A stretch of DNA of 64,000 nt from Branchiostoma floridae (Eukaryota > Chordata > Leptocardii > Amphioxiformes > Branchiostomatidae). The stretch's first letter is position 1. Each line of letters opens with the position of its first letter. A program made the position numbers and the translations under genes. The notes beneath the pieces are model-generated. The model was not told the DNA's origin, ran no database searches, and saw only the letters and a program-made list of their open reading frames with translations. This document shows, in pieces, positions 51,935-64,000 of this stretch. The stretch covers positions 17,314,532 through 17,378,531 of the forward strand of contig NC_049990.1 in assembly GCF_000003815.2 (NCBI RefSeq), given 5' to 3'.

Positions 51935-53980
51935 TGAAGCTGTCTATCATGATATGATATTAACCACCTCTTGATCTGTTCCCAAACATGGTTATAATTT
52001 TTTTTTATTTTATTCTTTTTATAAAACTGACAATAAATGAGTTGAGAGAGCTTAAGAATCATACATTTATGGATACCTTTAGCATTGTGTTAACATGATT
52101 CCCAACAAATGCTTGTGACTAGTACGCCTGCCTCTCAACATGGAAGTACTTCAGCACAGGGTCAAGGGGTTGGAGAGTGGTCCTTTGTAAATATTCAGCA
52201 TCCCTCTCTCTTTTATATCTCGTGCTTTTAATTTCTGCAAGTCGTAAGTTGATATTTATGTTCCAGATTCTTTATCTGTGTAAACTTTGCAGTCTTCTCC
52301 GTTATACAGAGGGGTTGGATAAGGAGGCGCGACTCCACAATAATCCTAACAACTTAATCATTATTTCAGAAGGGAATAATAGTAAGATAATGTTAATAAT
52401 ACCACAGCTTCCATCCACCTTAATAACAAAACAATAGATTTATGTACATATTATTCCATCTACATCGTGTGTCTGTTACAACTTATCAAACAAAAATTCT
52501 ATATTTGTCACGCACTATAACAGATGCATCTTCACAAGCAGAGACTTATGTACCAAGGCATCATAAACAGTGGCTTGCTTTAGAGATCTTCACTTTGAAA
52601 TTGTAACTAACAGTGAAAAATAATGGTGTAATCCTGAGTTACATGTAGATGCACATTATAAGTTTCCGAAATCAGCACTTTTTTTCATTTTTGCCGGTGT
52701 ACAATGTATATCTATCATAATCATTTACAGCAGATACATCTATATGCACAATAATTCTAAAACCGAATGCATGGTTCTTATTTTGACATAGTTCTATTAT
52801 AACAAGAAACCTGTAGTAAAACTATCATGGCTTATGCATATAGACTCCACTACAATTGTCGTCTGGTAATAAAACTGAACATGAGTTTAATAACTGAACT
52901 TCTGTCTCTTCAAGACATATTATCAGTTCACTGTATCATACATGTGTTGGGAAGTTACAGCGAATCTAGTTCAATGTTGTATGGAAAGCTTTGCATATAA
53001 ACTGGTAATAGAATAATTGATATCATTATTATCTGCTAAAATGTTGTGTTGTGTCAATGAACCATGTAATGGTTATTGCATACAATAAAACTGCAAAGAA
53101 TTGTACAGTACAATTTATGTAATCTATATCTGATATCATCATGATTATACATTATCACAAAGTACAATGTAGTTATAGGTTATATGAAATTTTTGGTCAA
53201 AGACCTGTATATCATAATCATCACTTACAACACAGCTGCAAAAACAAATTAGTATGTTTGAGGAACATGGCTACAGGTAGTATTTACAATGTGAGTTCTC
53301 ATCAGATATGTACCAGTCTAGAGTATACAATAATAAAACAAGTGCAAAAATAGCATCTTTGGTTCGTTAGTTGATATATTCATGTAAGACATTGTCAAAA
53401 ATTGACAGCTGACAGTTGAAATGTATCGAGGAAAAGGAACGTCATCTCATACAGCATCAAATTTCACATTATATTAACTTAGGAGGCCTTCTCTCTGTTT
53501 GTACAGCTTCTGACATCGAAGGTGCATAGCCAGCACGTTCAGACAGTTCTTTTGTCCTTGAAACATGGCCCATGCCATCGTGCCCTCCACTTTAAGCATC
53601 TCCTCCTACAACTCTTCCACCTCGTTCTGGACTTCCCGAGGCTCTTCTATAGACACGATGTAGGTACTGAGGGAATGAATGCCAGGGTTAAGCAAAACTT
53701 CTTCCCTGTTCACCTCAGGATCTGCAAGGGTAACTCTGGATAGGTCAGTGCCAATGATGACATCTAGTTGCAATATATGATCCAATGGCAGTTGTTAACA
53801 TATAGAAGACGTGCTCTGTATATTCCTCTTGGAGGGCGCACAACCGTCTCTCTCCCTGGATGGAGTTCTTCGCCTTCTCTTGCTACCACCCTCATAGATT
53901 ATTTCATCATTAGATGGCCCCAGGTCCTCGTGGAGTTCTCTGCAGGCGTCTAGAATCGCTGTGATGGATAAATGAACAAA
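51935..53980 (-). repeat. Local duplication G, copy 2, with ~1.1-kb insertion
   Basis: It repeats 50395-51340 but the two homologous parts are separated by 52246-53389. Coding resemblance on the - strand is weaker and interrupted (for example LDVIIGTDLSRVTLADPEV then NREEVLLNPGIHSL, with stops nearby). Copy 2 appears decayed. Confidence 0.6.
52246..53389. other. AT-rich segment present only in duplication copy 2
   Basis: About 1.1 kb without match in copy 1. It is very AT-rich and has no long frame. It is either an insertion in copy 2 or a deletion from copy 1. I see no terminal repeats that would identify a transposon. Confidence 0.45.
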
Positions 53981-54654
53981 CCGTGTTTAGGACCTGTTCC
54001 ACAAGTGCCGGTGAACCGGGTGAAATGTCTTTTAATAGAATATGCAATACGGGTTTAGTAAACAGAAATATGAGAGAGACCTTAAACGCTATTTTCAGTG
54101 CAGTGTCGTCTACATTGTTTTGTGTTTCTCAATACAACAAGTAAAGAAAATCTCTATAGATTTCGTATTACCACTATGTTTGCTGTAGTAAAAGATACAT
54201 TAACTGATCCTGTGACCAACCCACTCTGATCCTAGGGCCTAGTTATGTCCTGCCCATCTCCTGCCTTAGACTCTGCTGCTGGGGTCTACCCGTCTCGTTT
54301 CCGCTCAGACTCTGATGCCATGCATCTGTAGCATGTAAAATGTCTGTACCTTCGTTGACATGGCACAAGTACACTAAACATTCTTTCGCAACGTGCTACA
54401 AAAAATAATATCTCGTAGGGTAAATCAATGAAAAGGACAATGACAGATACTGTACTGTATAGCATATATGTGGTGCTACTTTATGTGCCTAAAAGATTCT
54501 CTTGTCACAGAATGACAAGTCCCTTTCCTCGGTGATTTATTTATTTACAATACGCAATATATAAAACTCATAGGAAAAACTTGCACAGGATTTACATGAC
54601 CACTACGTTTGCTATTAGCCTAGGCACCATCCGGTTAGTAGTTCGCTCCAATGT
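53981..54654. other. No gene recognised
   Basis: AT-rich sequence between two duplicated regions. Confidence 0.35.
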
Positions 54655-55050
54655 TCGCAGTTGCTGTTTGTCTATTTGTTCAATCCTTGTTCAATGTTTG
54701 TTGGAAACCGGGGAGCTCTGATATTGAAAAGTTCTCCCGGAGCACGGGCTCCAACCGTCCCTCGAAATAATCGCAGTAAACAGGCTTGTTGTCTTGCTTG
54801 GTCTAAGACGGTCTCGAATGGCCTGCCAAATGTAGCAGATGTGACCCCATCATGGCCAAACAAGGGATCCAGGATCTCTTTGATCAACCTCCACTTCTAA
54901 CAGTAACTGTATCACGAAGGTATTCAACTACGTTGTTACGAAGATGTCTGACGCAGCTAATGCGTGCACCATGTGAGAAAGCAGTGGCAAACTCAGCTTC
55001 CATCGCAACCAACTTGCGGGAAATGTGGCCAAAGAATTCAGAGTAAGTCA
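54655..55050 (-). pseudogene. Transposase-like relic H, copy 1
   Basis: It matches 55865-56325, offset about 1.2 kb. The - strand reads KEILDPLFGHDGVTSATFGR and FETVLDQARQQA, then loses the frame. It lacks about 70 bp found in the other copy (near 56210-56270). Confidence 0.5.
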
Positions 55051-55726
55051 TGAAATAATATAAGCATCTCTTCTTTTGCTCAAGGAAAAATATCGCACTG
55101 TTTCTCGATATTCTTATCCCTTCAGACGAGAAAAAATGACTGTGGTACAGTTTGACTCTTATTCAGAGCAATTAATCCTAAACAGTACAAGGCGTATAGG
55201 TATCTAGCGCACTAAGCACTGGTAAAATAAACAGTCAAAACTGGTCGAGCAACCATCTGGCATAGGCAACCACCTGCCGTCAAAGGATACAATGAAACAG
55301 TCCCGTCCATTTTTACATAGTTAAGACCCTTTCCCAAGCAACCAGATGTCTTTCTTATTACAAATATTGTCTAAACCCCCATGTGGTGACTTGGAATGGA
55401 CACACATCATGGGCTCTATGCTAACAGTTCGCATCTTTGTTTTCTTCGTGGTGTGTGTTCGCGCAGACCTTTTGCGCTTTATTTTGCCAGACTTCTCTAC
55501 CACCGTCGTTTTTAGCACAACTCTTGTCCCTTCTGTCTACGTTACACTTCGTGGGATTCCCGGGATCTTGTATAACACGAAGCGGCTGAAATGCTTCTCA
55601 CATTTTCATTTGTCATTTTAATTCATACAATACCATGAACTAATGAAATTCTGCACAGAGCAGATAGTCACGAACACCCAGAAAACTTCACTCTAACTCG
55701 ATGTACTGACTGCCCACAGCTGAATG

Positions 55727-55732
<6 letters not shown>

Positions 55733-55791
<59 letters not shown>
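55733..55791. repeat. (TA)n microsatellite
   Basis: About 29 uninterrupted TA units lie between the two copies of duplication H. Confidence 0.98.
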
Positions 55792-55795
<4 letters not shown>

Positions 55796-55864
55796 TGTCG
55801 AAAAGATCTCCCAGAGCATGTCGCTTCCAGAGTCGGCCTGTTTAGGATGTGGTTGAGACATTCG

Positions 55865-56325
55865 CAATGGTTATTTGTCTATTTGTTCAATGCTTGTTCA
55901 ATGTTTGTTGGAAGCCGGGGAGCTGTGACATTGACAAGTTCTCCAGGAGCACGGGCTCCAACCGTCCCTCCAAATAATCAATGTAGACAGGGAACTCCAT
56001 GGCTTGTTGTTTTGCTTGGTCTAAGAGGGTCTCAAATAGCCTGTTGTACGTAGCGGATGTGACCCCATCATGCCCAAACAGGGGATCCAGGATCTCTTTA
56101 CGTTGATCAGCCTCCAGTCCTACTGTATCACGAAGGTAATCGACAACGTTATTACGAAGATGTCTGACGCAGCTAATGCGTGCGCAATGCGGGAAATAAG
56201 GCAGTTGCAATAGCCTTCCGCATGGGGCGTTCTTCATTGGAACCAACAACTGGCTGGGTGTCATTTTCCATGGCAACCAACTTGCGGGAAATGTGGCCAA
56301 AGAATTCAGAGTGAGTCATGAAATA
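55865..56325 (-). pseudogene. Transposase-like relic H, copy 2
   Basis: A 137-codon - strand frame contains CVRHLRNNVVDYLRDTVGL, KEILDPLFGHDGVTSATYNR, FETLLDQAKQQAMEFPVYI and YLEGRLEPVLLENL. H-L-R-N-N-V followed by an I-F/L-F-G segment resembles the part of animal DDE transposases just after the catalytic core, but I cannot assign the superfamily. The frame is intact for its length and truncated at both ends. Copy 1 at 54655-55050 is more damaged. Confidence 0.45.
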
Positions 56326-57356
56326 TGAGTTGCCGTGAATGAACATGGGCCTTGCAAAAATAGGGTTCTCTCCCGTTTCTCGACGTTTCGCAGCAAGATG
56401 TTTTTAAAAATGCTGATGCTGTGACATGCAAGTGGCCAAGGCTGTATATTTTGTCAACATGCAATACTGTGTTAACACCTGTTGTGCCAGTGCAGCAGAA
56501 CTTTTTTTTTTCATCGGAAATTTGCTCTTTCATGTGACATTTTTTTGCACGGAGTTTGAGAGCAGGACTTCGGTTAAAACCTACCGCAGTCAACACTACA
56601 TGAAACGACTTCGACTTAATCACAAGACAAATGTGAACCTTACGTCAGTAATAATGTTTGATCAGGCCATGTTTGCACGTTGATACGGTATTTTTCCAGT
56701 GTCCAGCTTTCAGCAGGCGGACGAGGATCACCGCTCTCCAGTTGTGTCATCGAATCTACCATATTCCATATAGAGGTGCGATGTTCAATGCTTTTAGATG
56801 ATGCTTGTTAGGACCGTGAACAAATTTGCTAATACCAATCGTTCCAGATATTATTAATGTAACACTGAAATCTGTTTAGAATATAGGTGTTCACATTAAT
56901 CCTTTTGTATTAGTACCATATGGTGATCATACAAATGCGCGAAGGTGTGCTAATTCAATAATATTAGATACCGTCCCTATGTATATTAAGTTTGGACTTA
57001 TGCGTACTGCAACAATTCTTTTTTTCTCATGAATTAACAGTGCCATCTTGATGATACACACATACGTTTACTCCGATGTCTCAAGCATTCACTTACATAT
57101 GGTAAAATTGGTATCTAGGATGAGGTATACCTAAGGTACACATTGTGATCTAGCAGAATTGTCTTTCTAAATGTGTTTTTGTCGAGGAATCATTGGGATT
57201 TCTGCTGCATGTATTAGAATCATATGTTGCACTAATAAATTGTACTTGACGTGTAGAGATTCTGATCGCGATATTTTACAATCTCTGCCGATTCTGCAAG
57301 ATCACGATCTTTTTACAGAATATGGCCAGTCTTCAATTCACATTTCTTCATTAGGC
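56326..57356. other. Upstream region of the DNase I gene
   Basis: No other gene is seen. A 5' untranslated exon may join at the acceptor-like ttcttcattag ending at 57354, just before the start codon. No TATA box or CpG-rich promoter could be assigned. Confidence 0.35.
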
Positions 57357-60300
57357 ATGATGCTGTGCTCTCTTATATTGGCTCTGTCTTTGAGCCTGAA
57401 CACACTATACAGTGTTGATGGTTTGAAGATTGGAGCCTTCAACATACAGATTTTCGGTACATCAAAAATGGCTCAGCCGGAAATAGCGGACATGCTTGTT
57501 CGGGTAAGCCATTTATTTTTTCCTTCATCTATTCGCACATTCATGCCTTCGGTTGTTCCATATTTATACGTCTTTTTTCAAAGGTAAACCGTACCTCCCT
57601 GTACCATGACCCAAGGACATCAATTAGTTAGCCAAATGGCGCTTTCCCACCCTACGTTTCATTTTGTACTAAAAACAAAGATAAGTTGGTTATTATTAGA
57701 AAACAACAAGACATTGTATTGATGGTGTTCCAACTTCAGTATATATGTTCAATGTAAATAGTGATTAGGCCACACCAAATTTATTTGTTGCTTCTCGAAT
57801 ATTTTCATAAAACATTGGAAGGACAGGACGTAAAAAAATCAAAAGGTCCGATGAGGTCATTATATACGGCTTAAATAATAAAATAAAAAAACCTGAGGAG
57901 GTGTTTCTTTCTTTCAGAACTTTTGTTGTTGAAAATTGAAAAAAAAATGGACAGCCGAATCAGAGAAGCAACAAACAAAATTCGTGTGGCCTTAGACTAA
58001 AATCATGTCTGAACGTATGAATTGTGTATCTTTCTCCATTTTGTCTTAAAATGCATATGTTTACATCTTTACCTAGATCTGCCAGCGTTACGACATTCTC
58101 TTGATCCAGGAGGTCCGTGATTCGACTGGTACAGCCATTGTGGATTTACTCAACAGGGTCAATAGGTACAGATAAAATAGTATTTTTGTTGACATGGTCT
58201 ATGAATGTTTTTCTCCGCACCTTACATGTTTCTGCATCCTTGGAAAAATAAAACATTTTGAATAGATGATCTAAATTAACTTTGAAAAAAGTGGAATTTA
58301 CAAGTAAAAAATATAATGTCTACATTCGAATGTTATAGTCTAACACTAATTAACTACTGTTTATTCTTACCCCTGCCTGGGCAAACACATTAATTTTATA
58401 TTTAGTGACCTGAGCCCCTCCAGCTCTATGCTAAGCCATTTGCTACATTAAGTAACCAAACACGACAGTGTGCCGGCTACCGGTAACCATGGTAACAGCC
58501 GTCTGGTCCAGGTCGTTGACCTTATTTGTTTGGAAAAGACGAAAAAACTGAGCAAAAACAATATATTTACCTTCCGGAATTCCGTGAAGTTAAAAGTGAT
58601 AATATGTATCCTGATGACTGTTAAAAGCAACAGTGTTTGAAGAATTTTATCATTAATATATTTTCCCCATAAAATCTTATCATTTACATATTTTCCCATA
58701 CACGTGGCTGCTTATCACTTAGTGCCGGCCATGCGAACTACGGTATGGTTATCAGTGACCGGCTGGGCAGGACGACAAGCAAGGAGCAGTATGCCTTCTT
58801 CTACAGGTTAGTCGTGTTGTCATGAATATAATAGTAGACAAATTAACATGGAAATGATCAGAGACCTGGTTAATAAGGCTGAAAAAGTGCATTATTAACT
58901 GTAATCGCAGGATCACATACTGTTGTTTTGAATTGTATTTTAGCCTTATCATAATAATACTTAATTTTTTTCATTCTTAGCTGGCTATTTCCATCATAAA
59001 GATACGTAAAAAATATCAACTCAAGAAAATTAACAGATGTTTAATCTATTAGACATTGTCAGCAATGTGTATGTAACCTGTTTTCCCCACTCCACGAGAC
59101 GGCGATCTCACCACAACCTAAATTTGATCTGTGAAACTTTAGGTTACCTCGCAATCATCAAGGTCAATATAATGGAATAGTGATTGAAATTTCATCCAGG
59201 GTCGTTAATAGAAAATTATCTTCTAACAGTGACATATTTTGATGGTAAACACACGTACGTACAAATTTTTGATGGCTATCAGTTCATGCTGTTCACGGAT
59301 TGACCTAGTCACTCACCTAGTCTCGTGAGTGCAAAACTAAGTCGAGACTTGTGTGTGAGTCGTCTGTGGAGTAGGGGTCAGTATGACTTGGGCAGCTCTT
59401 CATGATATCTAGAGTCGTGTTTTGTACAAACACAGACAAAGGTTGACACATACCGATTGCTGATAGTTACTCAGGTGTTGGGTTTCCCACCCCACTATAC
59501 AGGACGGACGTTGGCCTCACGGTGACCAGCTCGTACCACTATGACGACGGAAACGAAGCCCTGGGGACTGACACATTTGAGCGGGAACCGTTCATCGTCC
59601 GATTCTCCTCATCTCGAACTGGTAAGGGTAAACCTCCGCCACTTACTAATTAAGTCGATCAATTCCAAAAATCCAAGGAAAATACACGACAACATAACCG
59701 ACAAAACAAATGGATTGATTTTGAGAACTTTCAGGCAATTCAGAAAGCCTCCATTTTAACAAGGTACTTTTTAAACTTTGTATAATAGTACACATTGTAC
59801 AATCACACAAAAAATACTGATCATATCAATTACACATGCGTACATAACTGTCTTAAATCTATTAATCAATATGAAGCGATACATGTGTAATCAAGAGGAA
59901 TTTTAACACTTGATTTTTGGCCTTCAATTTTTTACAATGCACAAAGAACGACCAGGGCTGGGGGTTTCACATTACCCCAAGGTAAAAGCATGAAAATACA
60001 TATTATGCGCACCTCAAAAGCTCGACTAACTTTAAACTCTATCGCCCATTTTCCAGCTGTGCACGACTTTGTTCTTGTGGCAATCCACACGTCACCCGAC
60101 CATGCTGTAGAAGAGATCCAGGCTCTGGATACTGTGAGGGAGAGCATCGTGTCCAGGTGGCGCATCACGGTCTGTATACGGCTCAAACCTTATAAACCTT
60201 TTCTTATATTTGTCAAAAAAGTCCGGTCTTATAAACCTTTTCTTTGTTTCTGTGACTCTCATAAAGTATTTGTTTGGCATCACACCACCAACTGTAGACT

Positions 60301-62417
60301 AAGCCCCTGCTGTACTTATTGCGCAAAGTTGTATGGCCCAAGGCCACAAAAACGGATATGGGCGATGCGCTATGCACCATCCGGTGCGGGAAGGACTTTC
60401 TTTACTTGATTCTTAGGCATTCCTTACCCAATCTTATTAAATGTATACACTCTGGGTGAGATATTTCTGATCTAGGTCTAAAAGAAATAGCTTATAATCT
60501 TGACTTTCTTATAAGTCATCTCAAATTAAATGTCATCATAATACGTATGTTTAATGGGGGGGGGGTCCTGGCAACCTGCCCGTGATGATGATTACTTAAA
60601 TATGTTCAAATGCTCTACCTACCTAGTCTCGTGACCTCCAAGGCATTGATGGGATCTTCTGCCTGCTGCAAAACTTCTAGACAAGTAGAATATTTTAAAT
60701 GTCTGAAATGGTTGTAAATCACTCTTTCAAACTCATTATGATTTTAATCCTGGAGCTTCTTTGTATCTAGGATATCATGATCATGGGCGATTTCAACGCC
60801 GACTGCAACTACGTTCGCCCTAGCCATTGGGACAGCATCAGCCTCTGGACCAGATATCGGACCTACGATTGGCTGATAGGCCATGACGCCGATACAACTG
60901 TAACATCAACCAACTGTGCGTACGACAGGTGTGTATACAGCCATTTCATTATTTTGTTTTTCCTAACAAGACTAAGACTAAGACCAAAAATAGAATGATC
61001 CACCTAAACATCACGCAAATGCTTCTTTGAGGCCTTAAACTTTCTGTTGAATCTACAAATTGTCACAATACTTGTACACCATGGTACATTTTTTCCTCTT
61101 GGGGATGGTCAAATATACCAAAATAGGCAAACATATTGTGTTATATATAGCCTAATAATGTGCATAATCACACTTGAGGAAGTGACACCGGGATGGTAGC
61201 CATGACTATAATTGCAGAAGTAAAACTTTGGATAGTTGTAAAAATGGCATCGATAGTTGTAAAAATGGCACCGATATGGAAGCCATGAATGTAGTTGCCA
61301 GCTTAGTGTCCCTTTTTCTACACGTGACACTAGTTGGCTTCTTTAATACAGGAATGAATGTCATTCTTTCATACAAGTTGTGATGCCACGTCGTCAATTC
61401 AAATCTTGTTACGGCGTTTATAGTGTCTATTCTAAAACTTTTGCCATCTTGTTTTTTTACCCATCTTGTATTTTTTCGCTTTATCTTAAATATTTTGCAC
61501 TCTGTATAGAATGTCATCAATAAAAATTTTTATTCTGTGGCCATCATTTCTTTCAGAATTGTTGTCTCCGGACCTACCCTGAAGGGAAGTGTTCTTCCTC
61601 ACAGCGCAAGCGTCTACGACTTTTCCAGGCACTTGCATTGCAATTGCGAGGTAAACAGACGAACATTATGTAAACACCATGAGGTTCGCTTTAGTCATTT
61701 TGAAAGCAAGCGTTCCTTTTAAACAATTTGCAGAACATCTTTAACTGTTGCTGTTAGTACACTGTATTGTATTCTGTCAATAAATGACATTCACTTTAAA
61801 ATGTTTTCCAAATATTTCCGTGAATTTGTATGGAAAACGAGTTATTGACACCGTTATTTTCGAGAAAAAATTACACACATTGGGCAGGGTTACATTCGTT
61901 GCACGAACCTTGAACGATCGCAAACCTGAATGCATTCTTGAGATAGCCATGCTTGTGTCGTACAAAATCCGCTTGTTACAGTAAATTTCGTAGACTCCTG
62001 TACGCACATGGATCCGTCTCAGCCTGTTTGTAAATTCTGTGACAAGTTACGCATCATAGCAGGTGGCCTTGAGCTCTAAATTGACACGTATTGGGAAATA
62101 GTATGATGAATGTACGGTTTGCATGGAAAATTCTATATTTTTAGGTCACCGAGTGCTCTCCGAAGTAACAGGACATTTGATTTTTAGCTCTATTGGCAAT
62201 TTTGACATTCTGTGACTTTGTTGTAATCGAAATATTTGCCCAAATGTCCAGTGCGATGTGACCTTGGATTAACGACAGTATATCCAAATTTGCAGTAGGC
62301 CTGTATGACGTGTCAACCGAATCACTTCTGAAAATGATTAACATTTTCAATATCCAAACTGTATTTCAGGCAGAGGCTGTAAGTGACCACTACCCAGTGG
62401 AAGTGGACCTGCTATAG
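57357..62417 (+). CDS. DNASE1: Deoxyribonuclease I-type secreted endonuclease, eight coding exons
   Basis: Coding exons are 57357-57503, 58077-58165, 58723-58806, 59503-59621, 60057-60169, 60771-60928, 61557-61650 and 62370-62417 (852 nt, 283 residues; vertebrate DNase I is about 280). All junctions are GT-AG and keep the frame. The first 22 residues form a signal peptide ending before LKIGAFNIQ. DNase I residues are conserved: N29 (FNIQ), E61 (IQEVRD), E135 (EREPF), H157 (AIHTSP), D191 and N193 (GDFNADC), D236 (CAYDR), D274 and H275 (SDHYPVEV). C196 and C233 match the essential disulfide. The second, calcium-region CxxC pair of mammalian DNase I is absent (GNEALG). An extra CNC lies near the C-terminus. 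The enzyme should cut double-stranded DNA outside cells or in the gut with Ca and Mg. A second ATG at 57360 is possible. Orthology to DNASE1 rather than a DNASE1-like paralogue is inferred. Confidence 0.93.
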
Positions 62418-62675
62418 AACCAGGTGGGTGTTTTGACAATTTATATCTTTATTAAATATACTTTTTTATAAGAGTTTCAACTTTTGCGTTTATAGACAGT
62501 ATTGTAAAATGGCTTTGGAATAACCACAATTTCTTTTATAAATTTGCATATTTGCCTTGTCTCACAGGTGTTCGCGATACGACATTGAGAAGTGTGCCCA
62601 CGAGTACCTACATGTTATACAGAATCAGTGTGATAACTCCAGCAAGGTCAATAAAAAGGAATGAAGAGTACATTT
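62418..62675 (+). other. Spliced 3'UTR and poly(A) signal of the DNase I gene
   Basis: Six bases after the stop a donor (ACCAG/GTGGGT, 62424) precedes an intron that ends at cttgtctcacag (62568). The terminal exon 62569 to about 62675 contains AATAAA at 62650-62655. Because the junction lies only 6 nt past the stop, it should not trigger nonsense-mediated decay. An unspliced alternative end is possible. Confidence 0.55.
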
Positions 62676-64000
62676 CTTGTGTACAGGGTTGTTTACAAAG
62701 GTTTTATTACTATTACTGTTGACTTGAACATAACAAGCAAGTCTCATCAAAGTAAATAGCATCAAAATAAATTTACCATTAACATGAGCTTCTCCCGTAC
62801 ATCTGTCAACGTTCGAGGACCCCTCCATCAAAGAGGTTCAATACTATTATATGTAAAAAAAATACATAATATATTTCTTCATGATATACATTTCACCGAT
62901 GCTTATAGACCTTCATACCAATTGTAGCAGAGGCCTCGCAGTACTAATCAAACTTACACTTGATTGTGTCTTACATTATCATAATTACCATTATTGTGAT
63001 GGATGAACACTGTAACATATGCCCCAAACAGTACAAAGAAAAGAAAATTACTTTATAAAGGTATGAAATTGGCTAAATAATCATGACCCAACTGCTCCGT
63101 GGAGGACATATGGATTGTGTACCTTGTGGTCGTGGATGGCGGTATGGCGGTAGAGCTGACACTGAGCTCTTTAAATTTGTTTATTTTAGTCATTTAGAAG
63201 ATGTAGAGTTTGTCTCAGGAGTCTTAAGATCATAGAAGAATAGATAAAATCAAGCATAGACATGTGCCATATAGAATACTAGAGTTCTCCAGACAGTACC
63301 AGGCAAAGAAAGCAGCCAAAATTGAAAATATGAAAACTCAAAACTGTAATTGATGAAAATTCAGTCAATGAAGACATCCTAGCCTATAATCAAGTGAAAT
63401 CGGATCTAGAGAATCTCTAAAAGAAAAGGCTACATTCAGTTCGTTCGCGCAATCCCTCAGAAAATTCATAATCTGATCATTCCATTATTTGGATTGTAGC
63501 TGCAGCATTTAATGCTAACAAAATATCCTCTACATTCCAAGGGGTGCTGATAAAAGAAGTGTTTTGATTATAGGGCAAAATCATTTGGTGGAAATCGGTT
63601 AAAGGTAGCATGGAATAGCGTTTCAGAATTTTTGTTAGCTTGAACATGAGGAGCAGAAGTAGGTCTGCTGGCCTTTCTTCACAGACGTCAAAGGGGAAGG
63701 GGTCAGACAAAACGAATAGACAAGTTATATGCCGCTTCCTCCCGAAATACAATGGCATTTTCCCTAGAAATCACAAGGCGGCAGTTCTCAGTGAAAGCAA
63801 ACACAACATCTGGGCACTGACCTTCCCAGCATCGTCTTTCCCTTAACTGCCCTAATTGAAGCGGTGTTTTCCTTCCTTAGCGGGGCGAGTTATTTTTTGT
63901 CCATTGTTATGTTATGCACAGTATTTTCTTGAGACTTCATAGTCTCTGTAGGTCGCTTTTGTGACTTATGGAAGTGTTGTTTCGCATCACAATTCACGTT
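62676..64000. other. No gene recognised
   Basis: The - strand has a 93-codon frame (63477-63758) with PADLLLLLMFKLTKILKRYS and TPWNVEDILLALNAAATIQI, which looks protein-like but is not recognised. It may be a fragment of another repetitive gene. Nothing else is supported. Confidence 0.3.

Noticed and set aside
57171-57356. Longer N-terminus of the DNase from an upstream in-frame ATG at 57171
   Set aside because: The added residues would precede the signal peptide, contain many cysteines unlike the family, and lie upstream of an acceptor-like tract ending at 57354.

Overview
The window looks like a piece of an invertebrate chordate genome, most like a lancelet (Branchiostoma). That assignment is inference from three things: a compact vertebrate-style deoxyribonuclease I gene with introns of about 0.3-1.2 kb, a dense mix of young and decayed transposons, and many diverged local duplications. 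I can verify no species label from the sequence. Three runs of N (8854-9021, 13746-14721, 49751-49875) are assembly gaps. No operons, CRISPR arrays or rRNA genes were seen.

Only one gene is complete and clearly intact: a secreted DNase I-type endonuclease on the + strand (57357-62417, eight coding exons, 283 residues, plus a spliced 3'UTR exon with AATAAA). Fragments of an RCC1-repeat gene family lie on the - strand near 12.8-14.9, 18.0-18.3 and 23.0-23.5 kb. Isolated exon-like segments with good splice sites occur at 34.6, 40.7, 44.8 and 47.7-48.1 kb.

Most of the rest is mobile-element material. The best element is a two-ORF Penelope-like retroelement (PLE) on the - strand at 6311-12364. 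A full unit is preceded, head to tail, by a 5'-truncated copy that differs by one base that I could see over about 1.97 kb, and the pair is flanked by a 16-19 bp target-site duplication. Its 3' region carries ten CCAAT boxes and a hammerhead-ribozyme-like core. The ORF1 start codon sits exactly on the junction between the two copies, so the upstream copy would supply the leader and probably the promoter. Older PLE pieces lie at 15.9-16.1, 21.4-22.6 and 32.8 kb.

Other relics are fragments of MULE/SWIM transposases (15.4-17.4, 28.8-29.1 kb), Mutator-like genes (19.6-20.0, 33.8-34.2, 45.0-45.5 kb), DUF6589-like genes (16.4-17.0, 35.3-35.9 kb), gag-like pieces (15.0-15.4, 38.6-38.9 kb), a THAP zinc finger (24.6-25.3 kb) and a YqaJ nuclease (49.5-50.2 kb). 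There are also a 244-bp MITE with a 9-bp duplication (31.9-32.1 kb), a tRNA-like Pol III box unit (19.5 kb), and local duplications with diverged copies at 15.4/17.2, 33.2/36.9, 50.4/51.9 and 54.7/55.9 kb. Apart from the PLE, these are mostly interrupted by stops or frameshifts and look dead.
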